From MFD00082-c5 sp963697995 (GTDB lineage: Bacteria; Chlamydiota; Chlamydiia; Chlamydiales; JAJFMB01), in contig OY969110.1 in NCBI GenBank assembly GCA_963697995.1, positions 248,001 to 312,000 of the forward strand: a stretch of 64,000 nucleotides of DNA. Direction: 5' to 3'. Positions 37,301 to 45,504 of this stretch are shown here, piece by piece. The position numbers were made by a program, and so were the translations under genes. The stretch's first letter is position 1, and each line of letters opens with the position of its first letter. A model generated the notes under the pieces. That model saw only the letters and a list, made by a program, of their open reading frames with translations, was not told the DNA's origin and made no database searches.

Positions 37301-40078
37301 TTAGCTTTCATCTAACAAGGGATGCGTACCGCTCCTCCTGTGAAGAGATATATTTCCGTTCTTCTCTCTTGAAAAAAAATGTTTCCATATTTCAGCAATT
37401 TCTTCTTTGATTTCTTCTCTATATGTTGGAACTCTTTCAAGTTCAGGATCTTTAGCTGAAGAACTATCCTTTACGATAAGAACAAAGCGAATATCTCTAT
37501 AACCCTTATGATTGTAAATATTGATAATGTATCTTCCCACATCTTGTGAGGTCGGTTTCCCTTCCAATTTTCTTAGCCATTCGGGGCAAAGATCTGAAAA
37601 CAAAGGATAGTTATTTTTATAAATTTCTATTTTTTGTATTTGATGCGGCTCTAAAGTTAACTCATATTTAAATTCGTCTCCAACATAAGTATATATAATT
37701 TCTGACGTGTAATTATCTTTATTTAGCCAATTCCAAAACGCCGCTTTTTTCTTCAAAATACCATATAGAGTCAAACTAATAGATCCACCATAGTAAATTA
37801 AATTTGCCCAAAAAGATTGTCCAACAATTGAAACTTTAAAACCGGTTTTTGCAACTCCTGCGCTGTTTGTTGCAAACACATCAATATCTAAAACGGTCGT
37901 CCCTGAAAAAGTATCGACGTCAAACGAAGAAGGGGTCCCCGAAAAGGAAGCGATGGATTCTGTGACTTTAAACTTAAGCCAGGTGGGAAAACGTTTTCCG
38001 TTTGACAGTTGAGCGCTAAGTGTTAAATTTGAACCGCTAAATGTATCCTGAGGAATAAGTTTTTCAAGTTGAGTGTTAATATCAATTGAAGTACTTTCCA
38101 AAGGGAAAAGCACTGTTGGAGGAATTGCTTGGTCCCCAATAGTCATGATTTCAGTATAAGTTAACGAATGGCCCAAATCGTCTTTTGCTGTAATGTTGAT
38201 ATTATTCTGCCCTAACTGACCTGTTTGCATCGCTATTATTCGACTATCAGCACTTAAACGTGTAAAACCTGCAGGCCCATCAGCTAAGCACAAGTCATTT
38301 CCAACCAAAACAGCATCCATCGGCTCGCCAAAAGTTGAAAAAGCTATCACCACTTCCGCATTTTGTGGATTTCTAATATCAACAACCACCACCCCAGCCC
38401 CTTTACAAGCGCAATAAAGATAATCATCTGTTATAAACATTTTTATAACAGTTGCTTGATTACCGAGATACACCCCTTTAATTCTATCTGGATTTGTTTG
38501 ATTTAAATTATTATAAATAAATGCATATTGACCTACACCAACACATAATAATTTTTTATTTCCTGCAAAGGATGTGACTGCAGATTCAAACTGAATATTA
38601 AAAACTTGTTGTAAACTATTGGCATCGTAAGCATGAAGCCTTATTGTGTAAGCACAAAAAATAATACCTTCAATGACTGAAATACCTGCTGTAAATTGCG
38701 GATCTGCAATACAAGTAGCCGCTCCGGTTTTAACTGCACGCAGCTGAACCTGATTATATATATCAAACTTAGTAATATTATAAGTACCAACAGAATAAAG
38801 CGTGTTATTTGAAATAACCGATAAAGTATACTGTGAACCACCAGGAGGTGCAGGTTGCAAAAAACCAATAACATTTAATTTAGTTGGAATGCTCACATCA
38901 ATTGCAGTTCCGAGAGAAGTACTAAGAAGACTCATAACGTAGGCTGTTTTATTCGTTATCGATAAACCTACTCCCCATGTTTGATGAGCAACGCTTCCTA
39001 AAATGACTGGACGAGCACGATTGCTTATATTAAGCGCATAAAAATATTTCTGCCCAACGATATAGGCCATATCATCTACTACATTGATATACAAAGCTTT
39101 GTCAATTATATCAGTTTCTAAAACCTCGGAAATGATCTTTGAAAGAGGCCCCATGGTTAAAGAGATCCCATCGGGAAGCGGAGAGCCATTTGCATTTTGA
39201 AGAGATAGGTGTAAGTTCTGGTTGGGATTTGAACACTTGTAGTCTTGATTTAAATTAATAATGCTTTCGTATTGTTTATAAGGCTTTATCCAAACATCCG
39301 GCTGAGGGTTCAAAAGGGTTATCGCATTAACTTGCTCCGCAAACACTGGCTTTACTGTAGCGATGATAGACGCAGCAAGGGCCCATTTTGAATAATGAGT
39401 TGCAGCTAAAGTTGTTAGAAAGAGAGCGGGTGGTGTGATTTGGTCACTCTTACTAGTTGATGTAAGAAAGAGAGCTGACACCGCAAAAATAATGCGCCCC
39501 CAATTATTAGACTCTTCAAAAGGCGTTTTTCTTGTCTGATAATAGTGCCTTAAAACAGATTCTGCCTCCAGCCTGGTCTCAAATTTAAGCATTTTTTTTT
39601 GGGGTAGTTTAAGGAATACCGCATTGTTCTTTTGAGTGATAAAACGATTCGTTAATACCTCAAACTGATCTGCCTTCCAACGAGAAGAAGCCCCAAAACT
39701 TAGCGACTCAGAGCCTTTTAAGAGTTTAGAAAGGATACTCATCACTTGTACTTCGAAGATCTGATGCGCTCCCACCTTTTCGCGGATAATCACAGGCTTA
39801 TAAGAGGTGTCTACGACTACAAAATAACCACATCCTACCTCATCCTTACCAAATTCAACGAGAATAATATTCTCTTTAATGGCCTGATGAATGACGACAC
39901 TGCCATTTTTCTTTAGGCGATCAAAAACATTAGATGTAGAATTTTTTTGAAAAAACCTTTCAAAACCAGTTGTTACCCCTTGAAAGAAGGACAATGAGAC
40001 TTGAAGCGCCTCGTTGACTAGTTGAGTACCAGTAAATCCCTCCAAAAGAGGGGTCAAAATATTAAAACTTACAGACAT
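37301..40078 (-). CDS. LVIVD-propeller / cadherin-like Ig membrane protein
   Basis: A 925-aa intact member of the family at 4429-7204 and 11324-14047, with AAGG before the ATG at 40078. Same order: N-terminal domain (1-200), hydrophobic stretch, propeller with AGVVVVDIRNPQNAEVV, Ig domain (FPTWLKFKVTESIASFSGTP), membrane helix (FWANLIYYGGSISLTLYGIL), second Ig-like module (DVGRYIINIYNHKGY). Unlike the 11324 copy, its C-terminus is native and runs about 30 residues past the last conserved block. It is the most divergent of the three. An envelope or secreted protein with a propeller, possibly an adhesin; function unproven. Confidence 0.87.
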   Translation of the reverse strand: MSVSFNILTPLLEGFTGTQLVNEALQVSLSFFQGVTTGFERFFQKNSTSNVFDRLKKNGSVVIHQAIKENIILVEFGKDEVGCGYFVVVDTSYKPVIIREKVGAHQIFEVQVMSILSKLLKGSESLSFGASSRWKADQFEVLTNRFITQKNNAVFLKLPQKKMLKFETRLEAESVLRHYYQTRKTPFEESNNWGRIIFAVSALFLTSTSKSDQITPPALFLTTLAATHYSKWALAASIIATVKPVFAEQVNAITLLNPQPDVWIKPYKQYESIINLNQDYKCSNPNQNLHLSLQNANGSPLPDGISLTMGPLSKIISEVLETDIIDKALYINVVDDMAYIVGQKYFYALNISNRARPVILGSVAHQTWGVGLSITNKTAYVMSLLSTSLGTAIDVSIPTKLNVIGFLQPAPPGGSQYTLSVISNNTLYSVGTYNITKFDIYNQVQLRAVKTGAATCIADPQFTAGISVIEGIIFCAYTIRLHAYDANSLQQVFNIQFESAVTSFAGNKKLLCVGVGQYAFIYNNLNQTNPDRIKGVYLGNQATVIKMFITDDYLYCACKGAGVVVVDIRNPQNAEVVIAFSTFGEPMDAVLVGNDLCLADGPAGFTRLSADSRIIAMQTGQLGQNNINITAKDDLGHSLTYTEIMTIGDQAIPPTVLFPLESTSIDINTQLEKLIPQDTFSGSNLTLSAQLSNGKRFPTWLKFKVTESIASFSGTPSSFDVDTFSGTTVLDIDVFATNSAGVAKTGFKVSIVGQSFWANLIYYGGSISLTLYGILKKKAAFWNWLNKDNYTSEIIYTYVGDEFKYELTLEPHQIQKIEIYKNNYPLFSDLCPEWLRKLEGKPTSQDVGRYIINIYNHKGYRDIRFVLIVKDSSSAKDPELERVPTYREEIKEEIAEIWKHFFSREKNGNISLHRRSGTHPLLDES

Positions 40079-40145
40079 TTCTTAAACCTTGGAAAAAATA
40101 AACCTATCTGTAAATTAAAAACAGAGAATTTCTTAAGGATTTTTT

Positions 40146-40213
40146 GCAAATTTTAGGGGGCCTTTCTTTAGCCTACTTAAAAAAGTAGACAAAAAAGGCC
40201 CCCTAAAATTTGC
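40146..40213. repeat. Long perfect-stem inverted repeat upstream of the third propeller gene
   Basis: Arms GCAAATTTTAGGGGGCCTTT and its complement enclose a smaller hairpin (CTACTT...AAGTAG). It lies about 70 bases upstream of the start at 40078. No T-tract follows on either strand as in a standard terminator, so it may be a regulatory palindrome or a tiny mobile element. Confidence 0.65.
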
Positions 40214-40475
40214 TAAAAAAACCAAAAAAGCGGAATTTTTAATTTGCGGATAGGTTCATAGGAAAAGTGTAGATGATTTTTACTATCCCAGCAATCAATT
40301 TCTTCAGCACTTTATTCATGACCTAATAAATGATCTGAAACACTTCCACAGCACCTCGAGACATTTTAATTGTTCTTCTGTGAAAAAACACGTTTCCATG
40401 TTCCATTCATTCCATCAACTAGCCAAGCACGGTAGCTTTATTAATTGCTTAAAAAATATAGAGCTTTTGTGTCTT

Positions 40476-40640
40476 TAGTCGGCCCTGAAAAAGTCCTCTC
40501 CAATAAAAAGTGTCCCTTTTGACAAAAAAGGCGTTTTACTGCTCAACAAACCCCTCAAAGGGGGGGGAAGCGTCGTTCACTGCTTTTTTTGTTGCAAAAG
40601 GATCACTTTTTCTTGGAGAGAACTTTTTCAGGGCCGACTA
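40476..40640 (-). repeat. MITE-like element, TAGTCGGCCC family, copy 9 (165-bp short form)
   Basis: Both TIRs are present, but the ~115-bp left internal block is absent, leaving an almost fully palindromic element. It is inserted in a transposase relic. Confidence 0.88.
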
Positions 40641-40773
40641 AGCTAAAAGCTACCATCAATATCATGACTTTCAGATAAAAACCTTTGTTGGATTCCGCTT
40701 GGATTGACTTTGGTAGCCAATCTTCGATTTTACTAAAAGTAGTCTCTATCCGCTTTCGAATTAGTGCGATGAC
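40641..40773 (-). pseudogene. Transposase C-terminal relic
   Basis: The minus strand reads VIALIRKRIETTFSKIEDWL, PKSIQAESNKGFYLKVMILM and VAF before entering the MITE. The RxRxE-T-x-FS...GF-x-x-KV pattern is that of the C-terminal end of DDE transposases of the IS982 type. No upstream domain remains. The rest of 40079-40912 carries only the repeats listed and no gene. Confidence 0.65.
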
Positions 40774-40912
40774 AGAGCATGCTTGGAAGCTGCCTGTGGA
40801 TATCCTAAAGACCGTTTTTACGATGCAAAATTAATCTTGTGCATAAATCTTCCTTTTAATAAGATGTCTAGGAATTTGAGAAAAAGGTCTAAATAACTCT
40901 AAAAGGATCACA

Positions 40913-42574
40913 ATGTCAACCACCGCAACAAGTTCAGCTTCTTCATCAGCCATGTTAACCATTGGGCCAAGAACCCCTCTAGAAGAACAGAAAATATTTT
41001 ATGAAGTTAGCGGTAAAGTCAATGGCGAAAAAATGGCAGCGGTCAGTGACATCTTTAAGAGAATACTGACTCCTCTTTATGGTTCGCAAGATAAAGCAAT
41101 TCAACAAATTCAAGAAAGTAAAGATAGACGCTGTTATCTGCTCTACGACCAAGAGATTCCTACAGGTGTTCTCGTATTTAAAACAGTCCTTTCTAATGAA
41201 TTCGCTGAATTTGGGATCAAAGACAGCATAGAAATTAAGTCGCTCTTTCTCGATAATTCTAATGAAAAATCGGGAAAGGGGATCGGCTCTCTACTGGTAA
41301 CAAAAGTGATTGAAGAGGCAGAGCGTCTTAATATCGGGCACACAGGTATCCATGTAACCGTCAGCGAAAATAAAACCGATTCTTTGGCTTTTTTTCAGAA
41401 AAAAGGGTTCACCATAGCTCACGCATGGAAAGACCGTTATAAGCCGGGAGTGACAGAATTTCTCCTCTCATGCCCAAGAATCATCAAAACACAAGGTCAG
41501 GACGCAGTAGTAGCTCTCGCTGCAAGCCTTCAGACAAGCTTTCTTTCTGCCGATAGAAATGCCTCTCTCATCCAGGTTGTCCATACCCACGAAGGAGACA
41601 TCCACATCCTCATGCCCCTTTCCGACGGTCACTTCATTTCAGGTGCCAAAGACAACTGCATATACAAATGGAATGAAAACGGAGCTCTAATCTACAATGT
41701 TGACGATGTCGAGCCAGTTTACCAGTCAGAACGAAACTGGATAACAGCTGCAGAACGGATTAACAAACAGTACTGGGTAACAGGAAAGCGCAACGGAGAT
41801 ATTAACCTCTGGAGAACCAGTGGAGAACACGTCAGAAGGATCAAACTCAATTTTCCTAAAAAGCCTTCTAGTTACACTCATATATTCAATGATAATCGAG
41901 TCATGAGTATAGCAAGAGGGCTCGACAGAGAAAATCCTACCATCTTTGTTGGAATACCCACAGAGTTTGAGGAGTATAGCTTAGTTGAGGGAAAATCAGT
42001 TTCATCAACAGTTGTAGATAAGCATGACTGGCCTTACTGCATTTCCCCGCTTACCGAAAGCTCATTATTGATTGTTATCGCAGGCCGCATTGAAGAGTGG
42101 AGGAAGACCCAGGAAAAATGGAATTTCTCCTCAATAATAGTTTCAGAGGGAAAAAAAGTAAGAGGGGAAGGATCAAAACCGCAAAGACCGTTTATTTCAT
42201 CCTTAAAACCTTTAGCTTCTCATTCAAATCATTATGTTTTTACAGATTTCATCGGAGCGGTCAAACTTCTCGACTTAAATCACAATAAAATTGTTAGGCA
42301 GTGGAAGGAGCATGAGAAGCGCGTATGGACAAATGAACCACTTGCAGATGGAACTATTGCTAGCTGCGGAGAGGATTGCCTGATTAAAATTTGGGATATT
42401 CGGCAGGATAAATCAGTACGCACTATTAGCGAGCCTGGCAATGTAAGACAAGTGAATGCTCTCCTAAACCTGAAAGAGAATCTGTTAATAGCAGGAACGA
42501 GCACTGACAATGGCTCTACTGGCTCAGATAAGAGAGCACAATTGCGCTTTTATGATTTAAGAAAAGCCGGATAA
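40913..42574 (+). CDS. GNAT-like domain fused to WD40 repeats
   Basis: 553 residues, ATG behind AAAAGGATCACA. Residues 25-195 are a GNAT acetyltransferase-like domain: IPTGVLVFKTVL, SIEIKSLFLDN, acetyl-CoA loop KSGKGIGSLLVTKVIEEA, and a late strand with SLAFFQKKGFTIAHAW. Residues 215-550 are WD40 propeller blades (HEGDIHILMPLSDGHFISGA, DNCIYKWNENG, AGRIEEWRKTQEKW, EDCLIKIWDIRQDKSVRTI). There is no signal peptide. It is the first of three neighbouring genes that combine GNAT, ASCH and WD40 domains differently. Acetylation of a partner recruited by the propeller is a reasonable inference; the substrate is unknown. Confidence 0.83.
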   Translation: MSTTATSSASSSAMLTIGPRTPLEEQKIFYEVSGKVNGEKMAAVSDIFKRILTPLYGSQDKAIQQIQESKDRRCYLLYDQEIPTGVLVFKTVLSNEFAEFGIKDSIEIKSLFLDNSNEKSGKGIGSLLVTKVIEEAERLNIGHTGIHVTVSENKTDSLAFFQKKGFTIAHAWKDRYKPGVTEFLLSCPRIIKTQGQDAVVALAASLQTSFLSADRNASLIQVVHTHEGDIHILMPLSDGHFISGAKDNCIYKWNENGALIYNVDDVEPVYQSERNWITAAERINKQYWVTGKRNGDINLWRTSGEHVRRIKLNFPKKPSSYTHIFNDNRVMSIARGLDRENPTIFVGIPTEFEEYSLVEGKSVSSTVVDKHDWPYCISPLTESSLLIVIAGRIEEWRKTQEKWNFSSIIVSEGKKVRGEGSKPQRPFISSLKPLASHSNHYVFTDFIGAVKLLDLNHNKIVRQWKEHEKRVWTNEPLADGTIASCGEDCLIKIWDIRQDKSVRTISEPGNVRQVNALLNLKENLLIAGTSTDNGSTGSDKRAQLRFYDLRKAG

Positions 42575-42629
42575 AAATTTAACTTTATAATTAATTTAAT
42601 ATAAATCAATCGTAATAGGAGTATAATCT

Positions 42630-43802
42630 ATGAATTCAGGACTCTCCACAGCAACAACAACTTCGTCTGTGCAAAATTTCGTTATTCCTATCCCATCACA
42701 AAGAGTTCTATCAAGAGGCTTTCGACTCGTAAATCTTTTCTCCGAAACAACTCTTCATGAGCCAATAGAAAAAGTAATTAAAGCCACAATAGCACCTCTC
42801 TATGGCGACCAATCCTTAGTCCTTGCGGAGATAAAAGGGACCGGTTCTAATCAACCAGGCAGACTGAGCGGACTTAGATGTGAAGTGCTCCTCAAAAATG
42901 AAGAACCGGTAGGTTTTATCATTTATCGTGTCGATCTTATGCCCTTTTTTAATAGAAACGTCTACGACAGCCTAGAACTTTGCCACTTAGAACTAATGAA
43001 CTTCAGGCGCGATGCCGGGGCGGGATACAGGTCCCAGTTGTATGATAGAATAGAGGAGATAGCAGAAGAACGCTTTGCTAGATCAATTCACGCAAACCTA
43101 GCTTATTTAGATCGCCTATCCCGCTATCTTTTGGAACGAAAATTCATTGTTGATCGCAAAGTCCCAGCCGATACAAAAGCTGGATATCGTACTGAGCTCT
43201 TGTACATCGAGTTGCCGGAAAACCCAACAAGAAACAACACCAATGGACACGAAAGGGATGGCCAAGAGAGTAAAAAGCGTGAAATGAGAAATAATGACTA
43301 TCAAATGCCGCCAAGAGTTAATGAAAGCGAAAGAAACAATGGAGCCGCATTCAAGAGGGTAAAAATGACAGAAGATGAACAAGATGCTGGGCTTACTCAA
43401 AAAGCCGATCTTAAGATAGATCATCCGCAGCCAACAAGGGCAGCCGTTCAATTGAAGCAGATCACTTTGCCGCGCCAGTATATTCATCAAATCAGAAGTG
43501 GCGCCAAGACTATTGAGGGGCGCCTCAACAGCGGACAATTTAAACGTCTACAAATCGGCGAGCAGATTCGATTTTTCTATACTCAAAATCCCACCGACGA
43601 CGTCACTTGCGAGATTACTGCTTTAAAAACGTATCAAAGCTTCCCAAAGATGCTATCAGAGGAGGGATATAAAAAATGTCTTCCAGAAATTAATTCCTTT
43701 GATCAGGCTTGCCGAGAATATGACAAGATTCCAGGTTATACAATAAGATCCGTTACTGAGGGAGTTTTGGCAATTCATCTCAAGGTGATTAAATCAAAAT
43801 AA
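42630..43802 (+). CDS. Diverged GNAT-like domain fused to ASCH domain
   Basis: 390 residues. Residues 15-195 align with the GNAT domain of the preceding protein (IKATIAPLYGDQSLVLAEIK against FKRILTPLYGSQDKAIQQI; EPVGFIIYRVDL; DSLELCHLEL), but the G-x-G acetyl-CoA loop is changed to DAGAGYRSQLYDRI, so catalysis is doubtful. A charged linker (about 205-270) follows. Residues 275-388 are an ASCH domain with the signature SGAKTIEGRLNSGQFKRL, IGEQIRFFY and FPKMLSEEGYKKCLPEI. ASCH domains are RNA- or nucleoside-related (YqfB hydrolyses N4-acetylcytidine). The protein is 55 bases downstream of the GNAT-WD40 gene and 12 upstream of the ASCH-WD40 gene. Confidence 0.8.
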   Translation: MNSGLSTATTTSSVQNFVIPIPSQRVLSRGFRLVNLFSETTLHEPIEKVIKATIAPLYGDQSLVLAEIKGTGSNQPGRLSGLRCEVLLKNEEPVGFIIYRVDLMPFFNRNVYDSLELCHLELMNFRRDAGAGYRSQLYDRIEEIAEERFARSIHANLAYLDRLSRYLLERKFIVDRKVPADTKAGYRTELLYIELPENPTRNNTNGHERDGQESKKREMRNNDYQMPPRVNESERNNGAAFKRVKMTEDEQDAGLTQKADLKIDHPQPTRAAVQLKQITLPRQYIHQIRSGAKTIEGRLNSGQFKRLQIGEQIRFFYTQNPTDDVTCEITALKTYQSFPKMLSEEGYKKCLPEINSFDQACREYDKIPGYTIRSVTEGVLAIHLKVIKSK

Positions 43803-43814
43803 AACTGAGGCAAA

Positions 43815-45401
43815 ATGACAAGTTCAACAAGTTCAGTCCCTACAAACCAATTCAGTGAAGTATTGCTTCATGATAGTTACTTTCCAGCTATTTTGAGTGG
43901 GGCAAAATCAATCGACGCCAGGGTCAACAAGCCTCCCTATGATACTCTCGATGTCGGTAGCATCATCAAGTTTGTAGGAACACAAACAAAAAGCCTAGAA
44001 GCTTACTGTTACATCAACCGTTGCCAAAAATATAAAACTTTTCAAGAAATGCTTACCGCTGAAGGTCTCTCAAAATGTTTACCGACTATAACCTCGATCG
44101 AAGAGGGAGTAAAAATCTACTTTAACTTTCCTAACTACGAAGCAAATGAAAAAATATATGGTGTCGTTGCCTTTCAAATCTCACTACTGCCTGTCCCCCC
44201 TTCTGAAAAAAAAGAGTGTGTCGATAGTGTCGCCCCCAAAATAGAAACAGCCACTCAAGAAAAAAGAGATCTTTCGAACACAAACTGCGTCCCTATACAA
44301 CCACCAAAAAGCGAAAGTCCATTAAACTTTCTCCACAAGGCCTCTTCTGAAAATACCGCGCGGCCAATGCACCAATCCTCTTCTTCAAGCAGTGCTACTC
44401 TGCCTAAAATCACTTTTCATCATAAAAATGATAATGCACACAGGGACGACATTCATGGTTTTACTCCTTTATCACAAGGTAGATTCATTAGCGGATCGAA
44501 AGATGCTTCCCTAAAAATCTGGGATCATACCGGGAACGAACTCCTTAAGCTCGTTCCCGGAAAGCAAGGATATCCTTATTGGGTTACGGCACTAACGACC
44601 TTTAAGAATGGCTTATGGGCTTCAGGTTCAAGGGATGGAGCCATTACAGTTTGGAATGAAAAAGCAGAGATAATCAATGATTTCGCTTATAATCCTTCTT
44701 CAAATGTAAAAAATGAAACCATATCTAAAGATCGCAATAAATCAAGAATTAACTGCATTGTTGAGGCTTTCTCTGATTCTGGGGCTGTTAGGTTTTATAC
44801 AGGGACCCCCAAATTCGTCCAACTATGGAATGGTCTTTCAGGAAAGCTTTTATGCTACTATAAGACTGGAAATAATGACTGGGTATACTGCATAGAACCA
44901 GTCGAACACAATCGGCTGATTGTAGTCATCGGACCAAGTCTTGAAACCTGGCAACTCTTTAAAAGGGGCGAACCGCAAAAATCATCTCTAATCAGAGAAA
45001 ATAACCAGGAACGCTCCAACAATCAGCGCCCCCATATTTCTGCCATTCAACGTATTGACAATCAAACCCACCTGCTTGCGTCCGCCCTCTTTGATGGCAC
45101 CGTTAAAATTGTCGACCTGAATCAGCAATTAGTCGTGATGAATTTTCATGAGCATCAAGGCAGAGTGTGGTCTGTCATCAACATCCAAAACGACCTGATT
45201 GCAAGTAGCGCGGATGACCGTACCATCAAGTTGTGGGATATCAGACAGAACCGTTCTATTCAAACATTAAGCGATAACCCTGGACGGGTCTCCTCGTTGT
45301 TACGTATTTCTAACACCCAATTTATTTCTGGCTCTTGTCCCGATAATTTAAGAACAGCAACAGAAGGAGCAAGCATAACTTTCTGGAATATTAGAAAATG
45401 A
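43815..45401 (+). CDS. ASCH domain fused to WD40 repeats
   Basis: 528 residues. Residues 12-125 are an ASCH domain homologous to that of the preceding protein (ILSGAKSIDARVNKPPYDTL, VGSIIKFVG, FQEMLTAEGLSKCLPTI). A Ser/Pro linker follows. Residues 205-527 are WD40 blades (HRDDIHGFTPLSQGRFISGS, DASLKIWDHTGNELL, DGAITVWNEKAEI, HEHQGRVWSVINIQNDLIAS, DRTIKLWDIRQNRSIQTL) homologous to those of the 40913 gene. The set is thus GNAT-WD40, GNAT-ASCH, ASCH-WD40. It is probably one operon. RNA or nucleotide targeting is inferred from ASCH; it is not shown. Confidence 0.85.
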   Translation: MTSSTSSVPTNQFSEVLLHDSYFPAILSGAKSIDARVNKPPYDTLDVGSIIKFVGTQTKSLEAYCYINRCQKYKTFQEMLTAEGLSKCLPTITSIEEGVKIYFNFPNYEANEKIYGVVAFQISLLPVPPSEKKECVDSVAPKIETATQEKRDLSNTNCVPIQPPKSESPLNFLHKASSENTARPMHQSSSSSSATLPKITFHHKNDNAHRDDIHGFTPLSQGRFISGSKDASLKIWDHTGNELLKLVPGKQGYPYWVTALTTFKNGLWASGSRDGAITVWNEKAEIINDFAYNPSSNVKNETISKDRNKSRINCIVEAFSDSGAVRFYTGTPKFVQLWNGLSGKLLCYYKTGNNDWVYCIEPVEHNRLIVVIGPSLETWQLFKRGEPQKSSLIRENNQERSNNQRPHISAIQRIDNQTHLLASALFDGTVKIVDLNQQLVVMNFHEHQGRVWSVINIQNDLIASSADDRTIKLWDIRQNRSIQTLSDNPGRVSSLLRISNTQFISGSCPDNLRTATEGASITFWNIRK

Positions 45402-45504
45402 GGTTTTTTATATTTTTATTGCGAAAACAATTGAAATATAAACTTATTTCTGATAACTTAGCTTATTTAAATTAAATAAATATAAAATTTTAATAAGGAA
45501 TAAT

